This document shows, one piece after another, positions 43,213 through 55,449 of a DNA stretch of 64,000 nucleotides. The first letter of the stretch is position 1. Each line of letters opens with the position of its first letter. The translations under genes and the position numbers were made by a program. Origin of the DNA: Pictodentalium vernedei (lineage: Eukaryota > Mollusca > Scaphopoda > Dentaliida > Dentaliidae); contig CM062296.1 of assembly GCA_031216915.1 (NCBI GenBank), positions 666,394,753 to 666,458,752 on the forward strand, given 5' to 3'. The notes below the pieces were generated by a model. That model was given only the letters and a program-made list of their open reading frames with translations. It was not told the DNA's origin and searched no databases.

Positions 43213-44109
43213 AGTCAAACAGCCTCGTATCGAAGTACATGATCACTCGCAAAAGCTCCTCGATATCCAAGACTCCAAGCCAGCGAGAAATGTTCCAACT
43301 GCAAAGGGTTATTGGGGGTGGGGGGATGGGGGTGGGGGGGGGTGGGGGTGGAGGTGTCGGTAACCACATAAGTTGTGCTCTTGTCGTTCACCAAAACAAT
43401 GGTCTATGACTCGTTCTGGCGAAAGACCTTTATCTATGTTCAGAGAGCAAAAATTTGAAAATTCCCCGCTGTATTATGAGAAAGTATTCTATGCGTCGTT
43501 TGTAGTCTGTGTTGGATAAGGAGCTTGCGGTCTCTTGTAACAAAAAGGGTAATTCCGGCTTCTGAAGTCCCAAGGAAACTGAACATTTAGCAAGTAGGCT
43601 CTACCCTTTTATTATTTTCCCGGGGAACATATCTGTCTCAGGTGAGTAGTATGTCTCGCACGTTTCAGGGACAGTTTGCCGGACCCAGGAAGTGACGTCA
43701 TGTCACGTGACCTAGTGGCGCCATGTTGTGTTGTTATGGTAACCCGCGTGAACGGCCATGTTGTGACGTCATCCCCATAGTGATACGTGATGTGAGTGCG
43801 CATGCGCAGCACGTGTTGTTAGGGTGGTACGTGTTTCTGTCATCCATTTTGTATACTGGAGGCCGCCATCTTGGTTTCTATGGTAGCACGTGGTTGCTAA
43901 ATGCCTACAACAAGACAGAGGTATGTTCTGAGGGTGTGTTTGATTGAATCGGAGTATCACGAATTACCACAAACAACCCAACAAGTTGTACTATTTCGAA
44001 TTCTTTCAGAATTCTCAGCTTCTATCTATATATGCAATACTTTTTGTCTATCTGACCACGTTCCTTTGTTCTGAAGTATACTCCAGTAGCGTAGAAGAGC
44101 CTATTAGTT

Positions 44110-46176
44110 AGTTTAAACATATTTTATTTGCCATAAATTTGCAAAAAGGATTGGAGTACAAGTTATACAACTTATGTTAACTCCTCTGCATAAATACAAC
44201 AGAAAAAAAACAATACATAGATGCGTCTACAAGATATATAGATTGGTTCACAAATGAATAGGGATTTGCACTATTTACAATTGAAATGTATGTTGTTGAA
44301 ACAGTCAGCCCTGTACGTAATAGGGTCTCGACACAGGGAATCCATAGGGCTGGACACTGTTGACTTTCTATACGAAAGCTCTTGAATGGCAAGATAAAGG
44401 GGGAGGGATGTGACGTTTATAGTGCGTCTCGTCTAGTGCAAGACAGAGGCTAGTCGAGAATATAATGACTCAGTTGAAGCGGCCACTAGCTAGGATGAAC
44501 GCTTGGGTTTTCAGAAAGATATATTCGTGTTGTTTTGTTGTCAGTGTGGGTTTAGCGTACAAGAGATCGGTTTCGGATGATATATCAAAATCTCGAAGAG
44601 AATCGAGTAGTGTAATCCTGGGGTCAGAGAATCGAGGGCACACCAGGAGATAGTGATGAGCATTTTCACAGGGATTACCACACATACACTTTGGATTGGC
44701 CAGGATATAGTTTTGGAACTTGTCATTATTTAGGTCGCTGCAGTTATTTCGCAATTTTGAGTGTAAAATGTTGGCCTTTCTTTTACCCATACGGAAATAA
44801 AGAGGTGGTTTGGGGACCAAGTTCAATTGGGCATAGGTTTGTTTGAACTCCGTTAGTGTTGCGTCTCCGGTGAGTACGTCCGGTAAGTTGTTCCAGCTTT
44901 TTGTGGTGGGCGAGAAAAAGGATTTTTTGAAACGCTCCGTTCTTATCGGATAATACGTGAATCTGTTGGGGTTGCGAAGATTATACATTGAGATATCATG
45001 CGTTCGAGGGGATAACAATGCATTGAGGTAAGTTGGAGTTTCATTGTTGATAATTTTGAAAAGAATGCAGTATTTGTGCTTTTCACGTCGCTTCAAAAGG
45101 GAGGGCCACCCTAGTTCATCCAGAGTTGATCAGCAGAGACAGATCGCGTTAAGCTAGTAATGATACGCGCAGCATCAAGCTGAAGTCTGTCAAGATTCTG
45201 AGTCAAATATTCAGGTGCGCAGTGCCACACTATGTCGCCGTAACCAAGTAGTGGTTGAATGAAGGTGAGGTAGATTTGTTCCAAGGTTTTTCTGTTCAAA
45301 ATGAATTTCAGTTTGCAAAGGAAAGACAGACGGGTGTTGACTTTCTTGCATATTTCAGTTATCTGGGAGTCCCAGTTTAGATTAGATTGGAGAGTTAAAC
45401 CCAGGTGCTTGTGATCTTCAGTGAATGAAACTGGATTACTATCAAAAATTAAGGTGGGATAATCTGTTCCGTCATTACTGCCATAGTGGAATAGAACTGC
45501 CTTTGTCTTAGTAGGGCTGAATGAGACGAGCCTTTGAAGAGACCAAGTGTTAATTTTTTCAAGGTTTCGATTGAGGGAAACGGTAAGATTTTCAATATTG
45601 TTGGTTGTTGTTATTAGTTACATGTGTATCGTCGGCATACAGTCTAGCAAAGGCGCCGATGATCTCAGCAATGACATTGATATTGATTAGGAAGAGAAAC
45701 GGACCGAGAACCGAGCCTTGTGGCACTCCAGCTTGAATGAGTCTTTAGTCGGAAAAGGTAGTTTGGACGAGAACCCTTTGCTTTCTTTCGTGCAGGTAGT
45801 CCTGAATCTATTCAATAAGGGTTCCAGAGATGCCATATTGGCAAAGTTTGAAAACAAGGCCTTTATGCCAGACTCTCTCAAACGCTTTTGAAATGTCGCA
45901 GAAAATTGCACAGGTCTGGAGGCGTTTATCAAGAGAGAGACAAGTGTAATGGTAGAGTTCTAATAACTAGAAAGTTGTGGAGTGGCCTGGAAGAAAGCCT
46001 GACTGGAATTCATACAGTAATTTATTTTCTTGGAAATAACTAAATAGATACTTCAGAACTAGTTTTTCAAATATTTTTAGCCAGAGTCGGTAATAATGAA
46101 ATAGGCCTATAGTTCGTCACTTCTGTTGGGTTATCTTTCTTGAATATTGGTATAACATCTGCTTTCTTCCAATCAT
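44110..46176 (-). pseudogene. 5'-truncated LINE (RT to 3' end) inside the foldback arm
   Basis: The minus strand carries RT motifs in order: WKKADVIPIFKKD, NYRPISLLPTLAKIFEK (46170-46070), an AFERVWH segment, VPQGSVLGPFLFLI (about 45700), YADDTHV (about 45640), thumb FIQPLLGYGDIVWHC (45220) and an intact 208-codon end (44470-45096) with CMCGNPCENAHHYLLVCPRF, a CxC-x-HxxxxC knuckle. The 10-bp target duplication CCTATTAGTT lies at 44100-44109 and 46177-46186. Frameshifts near 45100 and 45700 break it. The layout fits Jockey/CR1-like LINEs; the exact clade is uncertain. Confidence 0.88.
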
Positions 46177-46720
46177 CCTATTAGTTGGAACAGCTTTGCT
46201 TATTATTACTATATTTAGCTATTCTGGTCTTTCTGACCCTATTCCGAGTACTCTTGTTGTTTCATTTATCTAGATCATTTATATAGATTATAACTAACCA
46301 ATCAGATTGCTTGATTTCCCATAATCTGTATGCAGAGTTATCTCCACTTATTATAATGAAGTCCTATCCGAGTCTCATCGCCTCTATATCTAGTGGCCAC
46401 GTCCATTGGAACCCTTGTTGTGAAACGTCTCTGGTGATGGAATCCCTTTTTTATCATATGAGGCCACGAGGGCTATGTAAAAGCCCCCTATGAGTCATCA
46501 TTTATTATCCCTCATAGCCTCATTGAATTTTGAGGTTATGAGGACCATGAGAAATCCCTCATTGAGGTATAATTTACTATCCCTCTTAGCCTCATCTCGG
46601 TATTTAACAGGTATATCCCATGGAATCCCTTTTTGAGGAAACACCTGTGGCTATGGAATCCTTTTTTTGTCGTATGAGGCCATGGGAGCTATTTAAAAGC
46701 CCTCAATGAGGCCTCATTTA

Positions 46721-46802
46721 CTAAGACAAGGGCAGTTCTATTCCACTATGGCAGTAATGACGGAACAGATTATCCCACCTTAATTTTTGATAGTAATCCA
46801 GT
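46721..46802 (+). mobile_element. 82-bp LINE scrap, opposite strand, at the foldback centre
   Basis: 'aagacaagggcagttctatt' to 'tttgatagtaatccagt' is the reverse complement of 45437-45518 in the LINE above, with very few differences. It lacks both LINE ends, so it did not arrive by ordinary retrotransposition. Confidence 0.75.
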
Positions 46803-47289
46803 CTCATTCAGCTAATAGGACAAGCCGAAAACCTGCCCTGTGGTGCCCAGCCTCTAACCGGTTATCACGGTCCGCGGGCCACGCATCTACTGCCCTGACA
46901 AGGAATTATTTACCAGAATGTTGCCCTGCCTAACAGAATAAAGCTGAACAGCTAGGTCACTCTGGGCACCTGATATGTCATGGTCTTGTAAACTTGCATC
47001 TCCAAACATACGCCCTAGTATGGGGCGGTGTTGTGATATATATGCAGGGCAATATGCGCTGACAGTAGTGCAGAATGATGATACACCCCCACCCCCCACC
47101 CCCCCCCCCCCCCCCCCCCCCAATATTTTTTTTCGGTAGTTACGGGCCTGCCAGGGAACACAAACAAACTCTTCATGGTTCTTTTTGTACGCGCTTGTGC
47201 TTTGCACAGCAATTTCTTGTTTTCTCCTGTTGCTTCTTGGGATTTTATCACGCTTCAGCATCAGACTGTATGGCCCTGGGTCACACATT
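46803..47289. other. Foldback centre, unique sequence with poly-C
   Basis: A minus-strand frame of 133 codons (46887-47288) spans a poly-C run (47097-47121) that gives it a glycine stretch. Without the run no strong coding signal remains. No family recognised. Confidence 0.4.
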
Positions 47290-47830
47290 GTGAATTTAGT
47301 ATGTGGCCCTCATAACCTCAAAATTCAATGAGGGTATGAGGGATAGTAAATGAGGCCTCATTGAGGGCTTTTGCATAGCCCCCATGGCCTCATACGACAA
47401 AAAGGGATTCCATTGCCACAGGTGTTTCCCCAAAAATGGGTTTCCATGGGATATACCTGTTAAATACCGAGATGAGGCTAAGAGGGATAGTAAATTATAC
47501 CTCAATGAGGGATTTTTCATGGTCCTCATAACCTCAAAATTCAATGAGACTATGAGGGATAATAAATGAGGACTCATTGAGGGCTTTTACATAGCCCTCA
47601 TGGCCTCATACGACAAAAAAGGGATTCCATAGTCACAGGTGTTTCCCCAAAAATGTGATTCCATAGGATATACCTGTTAATTACTGAAATGAGGGTAAAA
47701 GTCGTAGTAAATTATACCTCATTGAGGGATTTTTCATGGTCCTCATAACCTCAAAATTCAATGAGGCTATGAGGGACTTTTACATACCTCTCATGGCCTC
47801 ATGCGATAAAAAAAGGGATTTCATAACCAG
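47290..47830 (+). repeat. ~227-bp tandem repeat in the right arm (2.4 units)
   Basis: Blocks 'cctcataacctcaaaattca', 'catggcctcatacgacaaaa', 'cacaggtgtttccccaaaaa' and 'tataccteattgagggat' relatives recur in order at about 227-bp spacing. The left arm (46465-46720) has only about one unit, so arm lengths differ. Confidence 0.8.
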
Positions 47831-48984
47831 AGACGTTTCACAATAAGGGAGTCCATGGGACGTGGCCATTGGATATAGAGGTGATGAGACTCGGATAGGA
47901 CTTCATTGTAATAAGTGGAGATAACTCTGCATACAGATTATGGGAAATCAAGCAATCTGATTGGTTAGTTATAATCTATATAAATGATCTAGATAAATGA
48001 AACAACAAGAGTACTCAGAATAGGGTCAGAACAGACCAGAATAGTTAAATATAGTAATAATAAGCAAAGCTGTTTCAACTAATAGGCTCTTCTACGCTAC
48101 TGGAGTATACTCCAGAGCAAAGGAACATGGTCAGATAGACAAAAAGTATTGCATTTATAGACAGAAGCAGAGAATTCTGAAAGAATTCGAAATAATACAA
48201 CTTGTCAGGTTGTTTATGATAATTCGTGATACTCTTCAATCGAACACACCCTCAGAACATACCCCTGTCTTTTTGTAGGCATTTAGGTAACATAGCAACC
48301 ACGTGCTACTATAGGAACCAAGATGGCGGCCTCCAGTATACAAAATGGACGACGGAAACAAGTATCACCCTAACAAGACGCGCAGCGCATGCGCACTCGC
48401 ATCACGTATCACTATGGGGATGACGTCACAACATGGCCGCTCACGCGGGTTACCATGACAACACAACATGGTGCCACTAGGTCACGTGACATGACGTCAC
48501 TTCCTGGGTCCGGCAACCTGTCCCTGAAACGTGCGAGACATACTACTCACCTGAGACAGATATGTTTCCCCGGAAAATTAAACAATGGTAGAGCCAACTT
48601 GCTAAATGTTCAGTTTCGTTGTGACTTCAGAAGCCGGAATTACCCTTTTTGTTACTAGAGACCGCAAGCTCCTTATCCAACACAGACTACAAACGACGCA
48701 TAGAATACTTTCTCATAATACAGCGGGGAATTTTCAAATTTTTGCTCTCTGAACATAGATAAAGGTCTTTCGCCAGAACGAGTCATAGACCATTGTTTTA
48801 GTGAACGACAAGAGCACAACTTATGTGGTTACCGACACCTCCACCCCCACCCCCACCCCCCCCCACCCCCATCCCCCCACCCCCAATAACCCTTTGCAGT
48901 TGGAACATTTCTCGCTGGCTTGGAGTCTTGGATATCGGGGAGCTTTTGCGAGTGATCATGTACTTCGATACGAGGCTGTTTGAC

Positions 48985-49190
48985 TGTTATTCGTTTATTA
49001 GAGTGTAACAAAACTAACAAAACTTTCAACAGCGAGTCATATAGCGTCGGACAGTTTTGCGGGTGGAGGAGGCTGGGGTACCAGGAGATAATCTTTACGC
49101 AGAAGCGATAATGTCGGACTTTCTAATTTACTATCGCGGCACAGGCAGGTTTTAGCGGCGGCTGAAAGCAAGTAAGCCGTCACTGTGCCC
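48985..49190 (-). mobile_element. Old SINE 3' fragment
   Basis: 'gtcggacagttttgcgggtg' and 'gaggaggctggggtacc' with 'cggcacaggcaggttttagc' are diverged SINE body on the minus strand. Head and tail are lost. It adjoins the foldback's right end. Confidence 0.55.
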
Positions 49191-49682
49191 TCAAACCATC
49201 CTATCATATGAAAAGCTGCCGGGTTACCTTTTTGTCTGTCGTTGTTTTACTTGAAACCCAGACCACGTCGACTTTTTATGCAGAAGCTTTCAAAACAAGG
49301 ATTTGCGTATATATAGCTTCAATTGGTACTTTTGTTTGTCATTGTCCCACGACTCAAGGTAGGGGGACTCTTGAAATAGCCTTCGTTTGTCCGTCAGCCC
49401 TGCCAGTCGGCCGTCCATCCGTCGGTCCTTGCACACGCACTGATATCTCTCTAACTATTAGGCTACAAGTTTGAATTTTTGAGACAATGAGACAAGCTTG
49501 TTTACCATTTTCTAGTGGTACACGAGTGTAGGAGGCCGACTAAAAATGTCAAAGAGTGATTGTCCTTCATGAACTTGAAAATAATGTATTTTGGTGAAAG
49601 AGAGAAACCCATGCTGTGAAATCAATGTCTTTCATCACTTTCAGTTTAAAGTATTAAAGCTTAACAGAATTATTATCAGTAG
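49191..49682. other. No gene recognised
   Basis: AT-rich, with a 'gtagggggactcttgaaat...cgtttgtccgtcag' stretch (49360-49440) resembling other GTCC-containing dispersed repeats. Confidence 0.4.
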
Positions 49683-50830
49683 TATGTCAGTGATGACTCG
49701 TGCCTGATCAGGGTGACTCCGGTGGATGACCCCGGAAGTGACATCATGTCACTTGACCCAGCGACGCCATGCCTGGTTTCATGGTGAGCGGCCACGTTTT
49801 GACGCCATTACTACAGAGATACGCGGTCTAAGTATGCACTTCGCGTGGTGTTAGGGTCACACATGTCTCCGTCGTTCATTTTGTGTACGAGAGGCCGCTA
49901 TCTTGGTTTCGATCGCAACATGTGGTTGCCATGCGTCTGGAAGGCTTCTTAAAGAACGGGGATATGTTCGGAGGGTGTGTTCCTTTGTATAAGAATAAAT
50001 CCAAGTACCCAAACATACCTGACAATTTTCCCAAATCACCCAAAAGCACTCCAAATCATTTTATTTGGTACGGATTCCCCATAACCCCCCTTTTTCCAAT
50101 AAGAGTACTTTTTAAGTTCGGATTTTTCCCAAATCCCGGTTTCTATCTGTAGTTCGGATTCCGCGAGAATTGTCTTTATAAGAGGAGTACGTAGTGCTAT
50201 AGATCCCTAAATAGAACGGGGTGTGTGCTATTGTACAAGAGTGCTTTTACTAGTTCGGTTTCTTTCAGAATCCTCGGCTTTCTTCTGTCCGTGTATGTAC
50301 AAGTTATGTTATTGTTTCTGTCTGCCCAACCCTATTCGTTTGTCCTGGAATATACTCCTGTAACGTAAAGAGCCTTCAAGTTGGAACAGTTTTAGCTCAT
50401 TGTTTTGGGTATTTTTTTTTTTTTTTTTTTTTGCTTCTCTGTTCTGTTCTGGCTAGTTCTAATTCTATTCCAGGTACTCCCGTTCTTGTTTCGAGCAGCA
50501 AAAGTCATGTTTCATCTAACCAGACCGTCTAATCAGATCACTTTACTTTACCGCCACATGCCGTTGCGCCTTATTTCCAACACCCCTAACTAACGAACGA
50601 AAGGCCTTCGACACCCCTTTTCTATCGTATGAGTCCATGGGGGGCATAAGAAACTCCTTCAATGAGGTATAATCCACCAGCCCTCTTATCATCATCTTGG
50701 TATTGCACGGCCACGTTCCGTGGAAGCCTTTCTTGTGGTCCGTCTATGCCTTTAAAATCCTTTCCTATCGTATGGGGCCATGAAAGGCATGGGAAAATCA
50801 TTCAGTGAGGTATAATCTACCAACTATATC
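49683..50830 (+). mobile_element. Solitary, diverged foldback arm
   Basis: Follows the left arm of the 43.2-kb element in order: 'ccccggaagtgacatcatgtc', 'gaggccgctatcttggtttc', 'tctttcagaatcctcggctt', 'ggaatatactcctgtaacgt', and finally 'ctatcgtatgagtccatgg'. The level of divergence is high. No inverted partner is present nearby. A T20 run lies at 50412-50432. Confidence 0.75.
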
Positions 50831-52884
50831 CGAGCCAACAAGAATAGGAAACACATCAAGATCTCCGTTTGACCCTTTAATTTTTAGCGACACAGTTACA
50901 GTTGCTCACTCGGGTACTATTGACCTAGGTTTATCGGCCGGTCTTGCGGTATACGCCCATATAGTTGCACCCGGCTTAAACAATCCCTAATCATGCGACA
51001 TGAATTGTATTACAAAGGGCCTATTTTATTGAAATCAATGCACTCCTTAAGGTGATTCAAAAGTCATGGCTGCCAACATGGAAGCCAGAAACACAGAAAA
51101 ATGTGAACATTTCATCGAACAATAACTTGGCAACGAAACAGCCTTGCCCTTGGATACCAGGGTTGGGGAGAATGGTCATGTCACATAGAACGTGATGGGA
51201 CCCGCAAAATATGCATTTAACAAATTTACGAGTCATTTGGAGACATTAGAAAATGTGTACTGTCAAAAAGTCGGAAATGGCGTGGGCAGGATTTCAGAAA
51301 ATAGCGAGACGCCCCACCTTCCAATGAACAACCAACGTGAGCTATCAATAATGTACTGCAGCAGTTGAGTCTTAATTTTTAATAAAACACATCGAAGATG
51401 GGACTAAGCACGTTGTCAAACTGGGTCGTTTCAGTCTCAAAAGTGTCCGCCATGTTTACGGTGGGAAATTCAAAACACCGAAGGTTGTGAGCAACATTGC
51501 GACAAAAGATCTCGCCATATGTCCCGTAAATTCTCATGGCAACGCCATTGCTGAAATTCTGATTGTCGATATATTTCAAGGGAAGCAGACTAATAGAGGC
51601 AAATTGCATTGATTGTCTGTTCTATGTAAATATTCTTCCATCACCAACTGAAGCAATCAATTTGTTTACATGGATCGACCTTGCCATTAGTTTGTATTCA
51701 TGCTCCAAAATTACCAATAGAGAACAAAAATTTCAATTTTCTTTAATTAACAAAACGGTGACATATAGTGGAATTAGAAAACCATGTTGTATTCTTTCGT
51801 TGTTGAAATATTCGTAAACTGGTTGCTTTTTCACTTCTTTTAATCGCAAATGGGGGAACTATTGTTCGTCATGTAATATTGATGGTCAACTTTATTGGTC
51901 TGTCATTCGGTCCCCTTTCGGTCTGGTTTCGGTGAGTTCCAGAAATAATGCTCCTAATTTTGCGATCTGGTGTGATTTACATTGCGAATCATTGTAAATG
52001 ATGTATTTCATTAAATTTGTTTGCAATCCACAAAGATCATCGATAATTTCGAATAATCTGTGGGCTTTTAGACTCACGCCTGCAAGTATTTGTTGATCGA
52101 AGTTGTTGTCACCGGAAAGTCACATGCGTTGGTAAGTCGCTTGTTCAAAGTGCGAAAAATAATATTTTTTCTTTCTATCCACCCCACTAGACGTCCTAAT
52201 CACAAATAAAATATGACAGAAGTGTGAACATGAAATTTTTCTCTAGAAAATTATTTTATCAGTCGTTGCATAGAAATTCTCAACGAAAGTGAAGTATGGC
52301 AACACAAACAAGGCACAATCGAGCGTCAAATTTTTGGGAACGGGTCACTAGCCACTGGGTCAACTCGCCACCGGGTCAAGTCGCCACAGGTCAACTCACC
52401 ACCAAAAAAAAAGAAAAATAATAATACAAGGTAGGTTTCTGACACAACATGAGTTTATTCATGATCCAAAACATAGCATTTAGCACATGAAAAATACCTT
52501 TATACATATCAGATTTTTTCAATAATTGGACGAATATTTTATACTTTGAGCACTGTAAGTATTGGTCAATCGATACGACTTATTGGCGGAATTCAATTCC
52601 ATAACTTCCCTTCGAGCCTGCATGTAGTCCTGGTAGGTGATTCCAGAGTCACACTTTTTCAACTTTGAAAACTCTTTTTTTTAGTTTCCAACCAATAACT
52701 TGAGCTGTAATTGACAGAATCAAATAAAATTTGTTGTGTAGGTGTATCAACATAAAATGCAGGTCAAGTCAGATCAGGGTTTGATCCAACAATTTTTGCC
52801 AGAGTTATGTCCTTTTTTCAATTTTGAAAAATTCAATTTTTTATGGTGGGGGGGGGGGGGGGGTAGCCACACAGTCTTTTATTT
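50831..52884. other. No gene recognised
   Basis: AT-rich. The phrase 'gccac(c/a)gggtcaa(c/g)tc' repeats around 52345-52395. From 52740 a unit like those at 20.4-21.0 kb appears ('aggtcaagtcagatcagggt', 'agagttatgtcc'), then a poly-G run at 52847-52862. Confidence 0.4.
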
Positions 52885-52990
52885 TCTATTATTGGGATTT
52901 AACGATACACTTTCAACAGGGTTATTTCATGTTAAGACAGTTTTACTTGTGGAAGAGGGCAGAACAGACATATCACTTGTATGGCTAATA
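52885..52990 (-). mobile_element. Old SINE 3' fragment
   Basis: 'attgggatttaacgatacac' and 'agacagttttacttgtgga' match a diverged SINE 3' end on the minus strand. Confidence 0.5.
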
Positions 52991-53529
52991 TTTCCAGGGA
53001 GATCAACTAGATTACTGATTAGTGTGGTGTGCCATACTTTTGAACTGTAAATAGTTCCCTGTGAAAAAATGGCTGGACTAGTACATGCAGTGGTCCTTCA
53101 AAAATTTAAATAAACATACAATTGGGTTTATTTTTTAAAAAGTTATGACTCAACTGTTGTTCTCTAGTGCACATAGAAAACATATTTTTCAATGTGAGAT
53201 TCATATTTTAAGTTTTGGTGGCAGGAAGTTGACCGCGAGTTAGGGATTTTTAAAAGCATTCTTTTGGTGAGTAAATTCTTTTTTTAAACCATTTTATCAC
53301 ATTTTTGTAATCTATTAGGTAGGAAGCAACCATTCATGTATTAAATAACCATTACTATTGAAAAGTAATGAAAAAAACATCATGTTTTCGACCTATCCAC
53401 TCAAACTACAATCTTCAGTTTAGAATCACCTTAATGAGGCAAATTGGGAGAACATGATATGTAAAGAGAACGACATCAATGTCTCTGTATCAAACTTTGT
53501 TTCCAGTTTCTTGAATGACAGCAATTAGA
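52991..53529. other. No gene recognised
   Basis: AT-rich spacer without a recognisable repeat or gene. Confidence 0.4.
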
Positions 53530-53684
53530 AGAGTCAATATTTATTATTTGGGGTAGACCAATCAATATTTTCAACGTGCAGCCTGGTCTACCACACACAT
53601 TTACTGAACAGTCATCCAATATAATAACGTTATTACATATAATGTTCCTGGCCGGAAAATGGGCCACTCAGGTTCAGCGGGTTA
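53530..53684. mobile_element. MITE-C, copy with one arm mostly deleted
   Basis: 'ttggggtagaccaatcaata' 'ttttcaacgtgcagcc' is followed at once by 'tggtctacc', so one side of the hairpin is mostly deleted. The right end 'aggttcagcgggttaa' matches the MITE-C terminus. Confidence 0.75.
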
Positions 53685-53754
53685 ATAACCGAAAGCGAAG
53701 ACCAACGTGAGTTTTGGCATGCTGTCAAGATGTTTCAGTATAATTTTGCCTCCG

Positions 53755-53960
53755 ATCCAGGTGGGGGGGGGGGGGCGGGGGGGAGGGGTGGGCGGCAAAA
53801 AATGCGTCAACATAGGTGGGAATTTTTATTTTGCAGATTTTTTTACCCACCCACCCTTTCCTGTACATTTTTTCCATGACATTTTGGGGGACCCACCCTC
53901 TTCTTGTACATTTTATATGCAAAACTTTGGTACTCGAACACTAACTCAAAACGTGTAATG
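53755..53960. mobile_element. G-rich element fragment
   Basis: A G tract followed by 'ggcaaaaaatgcgtcaacata' and repeated 'acccaccc...tgtacatttt' blocks, resembling the G-rich-ended element at 57668-58515. Confidence 0.4.
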
Positions 53961-55449
53961 CACATTGATTCAATGCATATTTTTATATGTCCAAACATGT
54001 TTCCATTTACTCTATCAGATGCATTTTTCAAGACTTACTAGATTCACTTCAGTTCACAAAGACACATTACTGTATTGCTCGAACCCCGTGTGGACCCGGG
54101 TATAATAGGTCCACATTTGGTAGCCAGGTTGTTAACTCACATCAGCGATGGCCTGGCTGTTCATACAGACATTTTAATAATGTGATGTAGCAAATTCTAA
54201 GGAATTTGTTTATCCTTATGAGGTGTCTGTGTGGATGAGCTTGTTAGTTCCTCCAGTGGTTGGTGGGTTCCTAAGGCCATTCAGTGGATCTGTTTGAATA
54301 ATTCTATCTTCATCTTGGGAACTAACAACGTTGTGATATAGGCATCATGTAGCCATAGTTGTTGAAAGCTATAAAAAAACCTCAATCATACCAGGTCAGA
54401 CCATTGAGACAAACTAAATGGGTAGCTTAATATTCTTACAATTCTAGTTTCTCGGTATTTACCTTGCAAATGAAACTCAATTATTCTATTCCCATAAACC
54501 TTTGATTTTAAAACAAATTTAAATAAGCTTTTCCTAATTTTATCTCTGATATGCAATGATATGCACTTCGAACAGTCTAGTTTCTGTAAAAACATGGGCT
54601 ATGCAGGCATATGTGAAAACAGTGCCTGTTGTGCCCCATAATTAATTTACAACTGCTTATACCGTAACCGTGTATATGTTGCAAATATTGGTTGAGTAAA
54701 TGGGAACTTATGTTTTTGTTCTGGCTCAAGAAGAGCAAACCTTGTGTTTTTATTTTTGTTATCGCATCTGCACACCAAGTATAGCGATCAAAAAGACTTT
54801 TTTGTTTTTGTTAAATCAGACTTTTTTGTTTTTGTTGAAATAAAAATTAATATTTGCATTTTGAAAAATCAGTCCCCACCTAGCTATTATGACTCATTAG
54901 ACAATATTATATATACTATGCTTTATCTTAAAGAATGTTCCATTAAAAAAAACTTGATATGAATGAATTATGTTGTGAATAGATATTTTTGTTGACTTCA
55001 GAAGAAAATTGTCGGGCATTTTTTTTTCCGCTCAATATTGGGCACACACCCCTATTAATAAGTCAGTTTTGGATGAAATTCTCCAATATTTTTATATTAA
55101 GGGGGTCAGTTTTGTTAATAATGCTTCTAAATGGGCTTTTATGATCAATTGGTGACATGTTGTTACAGTTTGGTACACAAAAGATACCAGAACAGTGAAG
55201 AAGGAAAAGCAATGCATTAACTGTTTTCTCATCTTTTTGGCACTTGACCACCCACCCACCCCCACTTATGTTCATGCAAGCCCCCCCCCCCCTCCCCCGA
55301 CCCCCCGACCCCCCCCCCCCCCCCCCCCACACACACACTCCAGTCCGATCCGGGAATTCCAACGCTGATAGACAATCCTGATACAACCCCTAGCTGACAA
55401 TGAAAAAGCCCATCTCCTAAATGAGAAATTCGTTAAAAACTGCAAATTG
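53961..55449. other. No gene; AT-rich, ends in poly-C
   Basis: Long AT-rich stretch. A mixed poly-C tract with ACAC occupies 55279-55340 and inflates a glycine-rich frame on the minus strand. No gene or known repeat recognised. Confidence 0.4.

Larger units (their letters stand above)
43213..48984. mobile_element. Large foldback element, ~1.5-kb inverted arms
   Basis: Outer ends AGTCAAACAGCCTCGTATCG and its complement match at 43213 and 48984. The left arm is 43213-44109 plus 46187-46720 (split by a LINE); the right arm is about 47290-48984. The arms hold a poly-G/C tract, TGACGTCA and CACGTG sites, a 'gccgccatcttggttcc' type block and an inner tandem repeat of about 227 bp. No transposase or long open frame. 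No target duplication was found. A diverged single arm occurs at 49683-50830. The superfamily is unknown to me. Confidence 0.88.

Noticed and set aside
44470..45096. 208-codon frame as a host gene
   Set aside because: Its position after RT motifs, C-terminal CxC-x-HxxxxC knuckle and LINE target duplication show it is the end of a LINE protein.
46887..47288. 133-codon minus-strand frame at the foldback centre
   Set aside because: It runs through a poly-C tract giving a glycine stretch, and the remainder has no recognisable motif or splice context.
48801..49029. Proline- or glycine-rich frames near the right foldback end
   Set aside because: They arise from the C-rich tract and have mirrored counterparts in the left arm at 43181-43409, so they are arm sequence and not genes.
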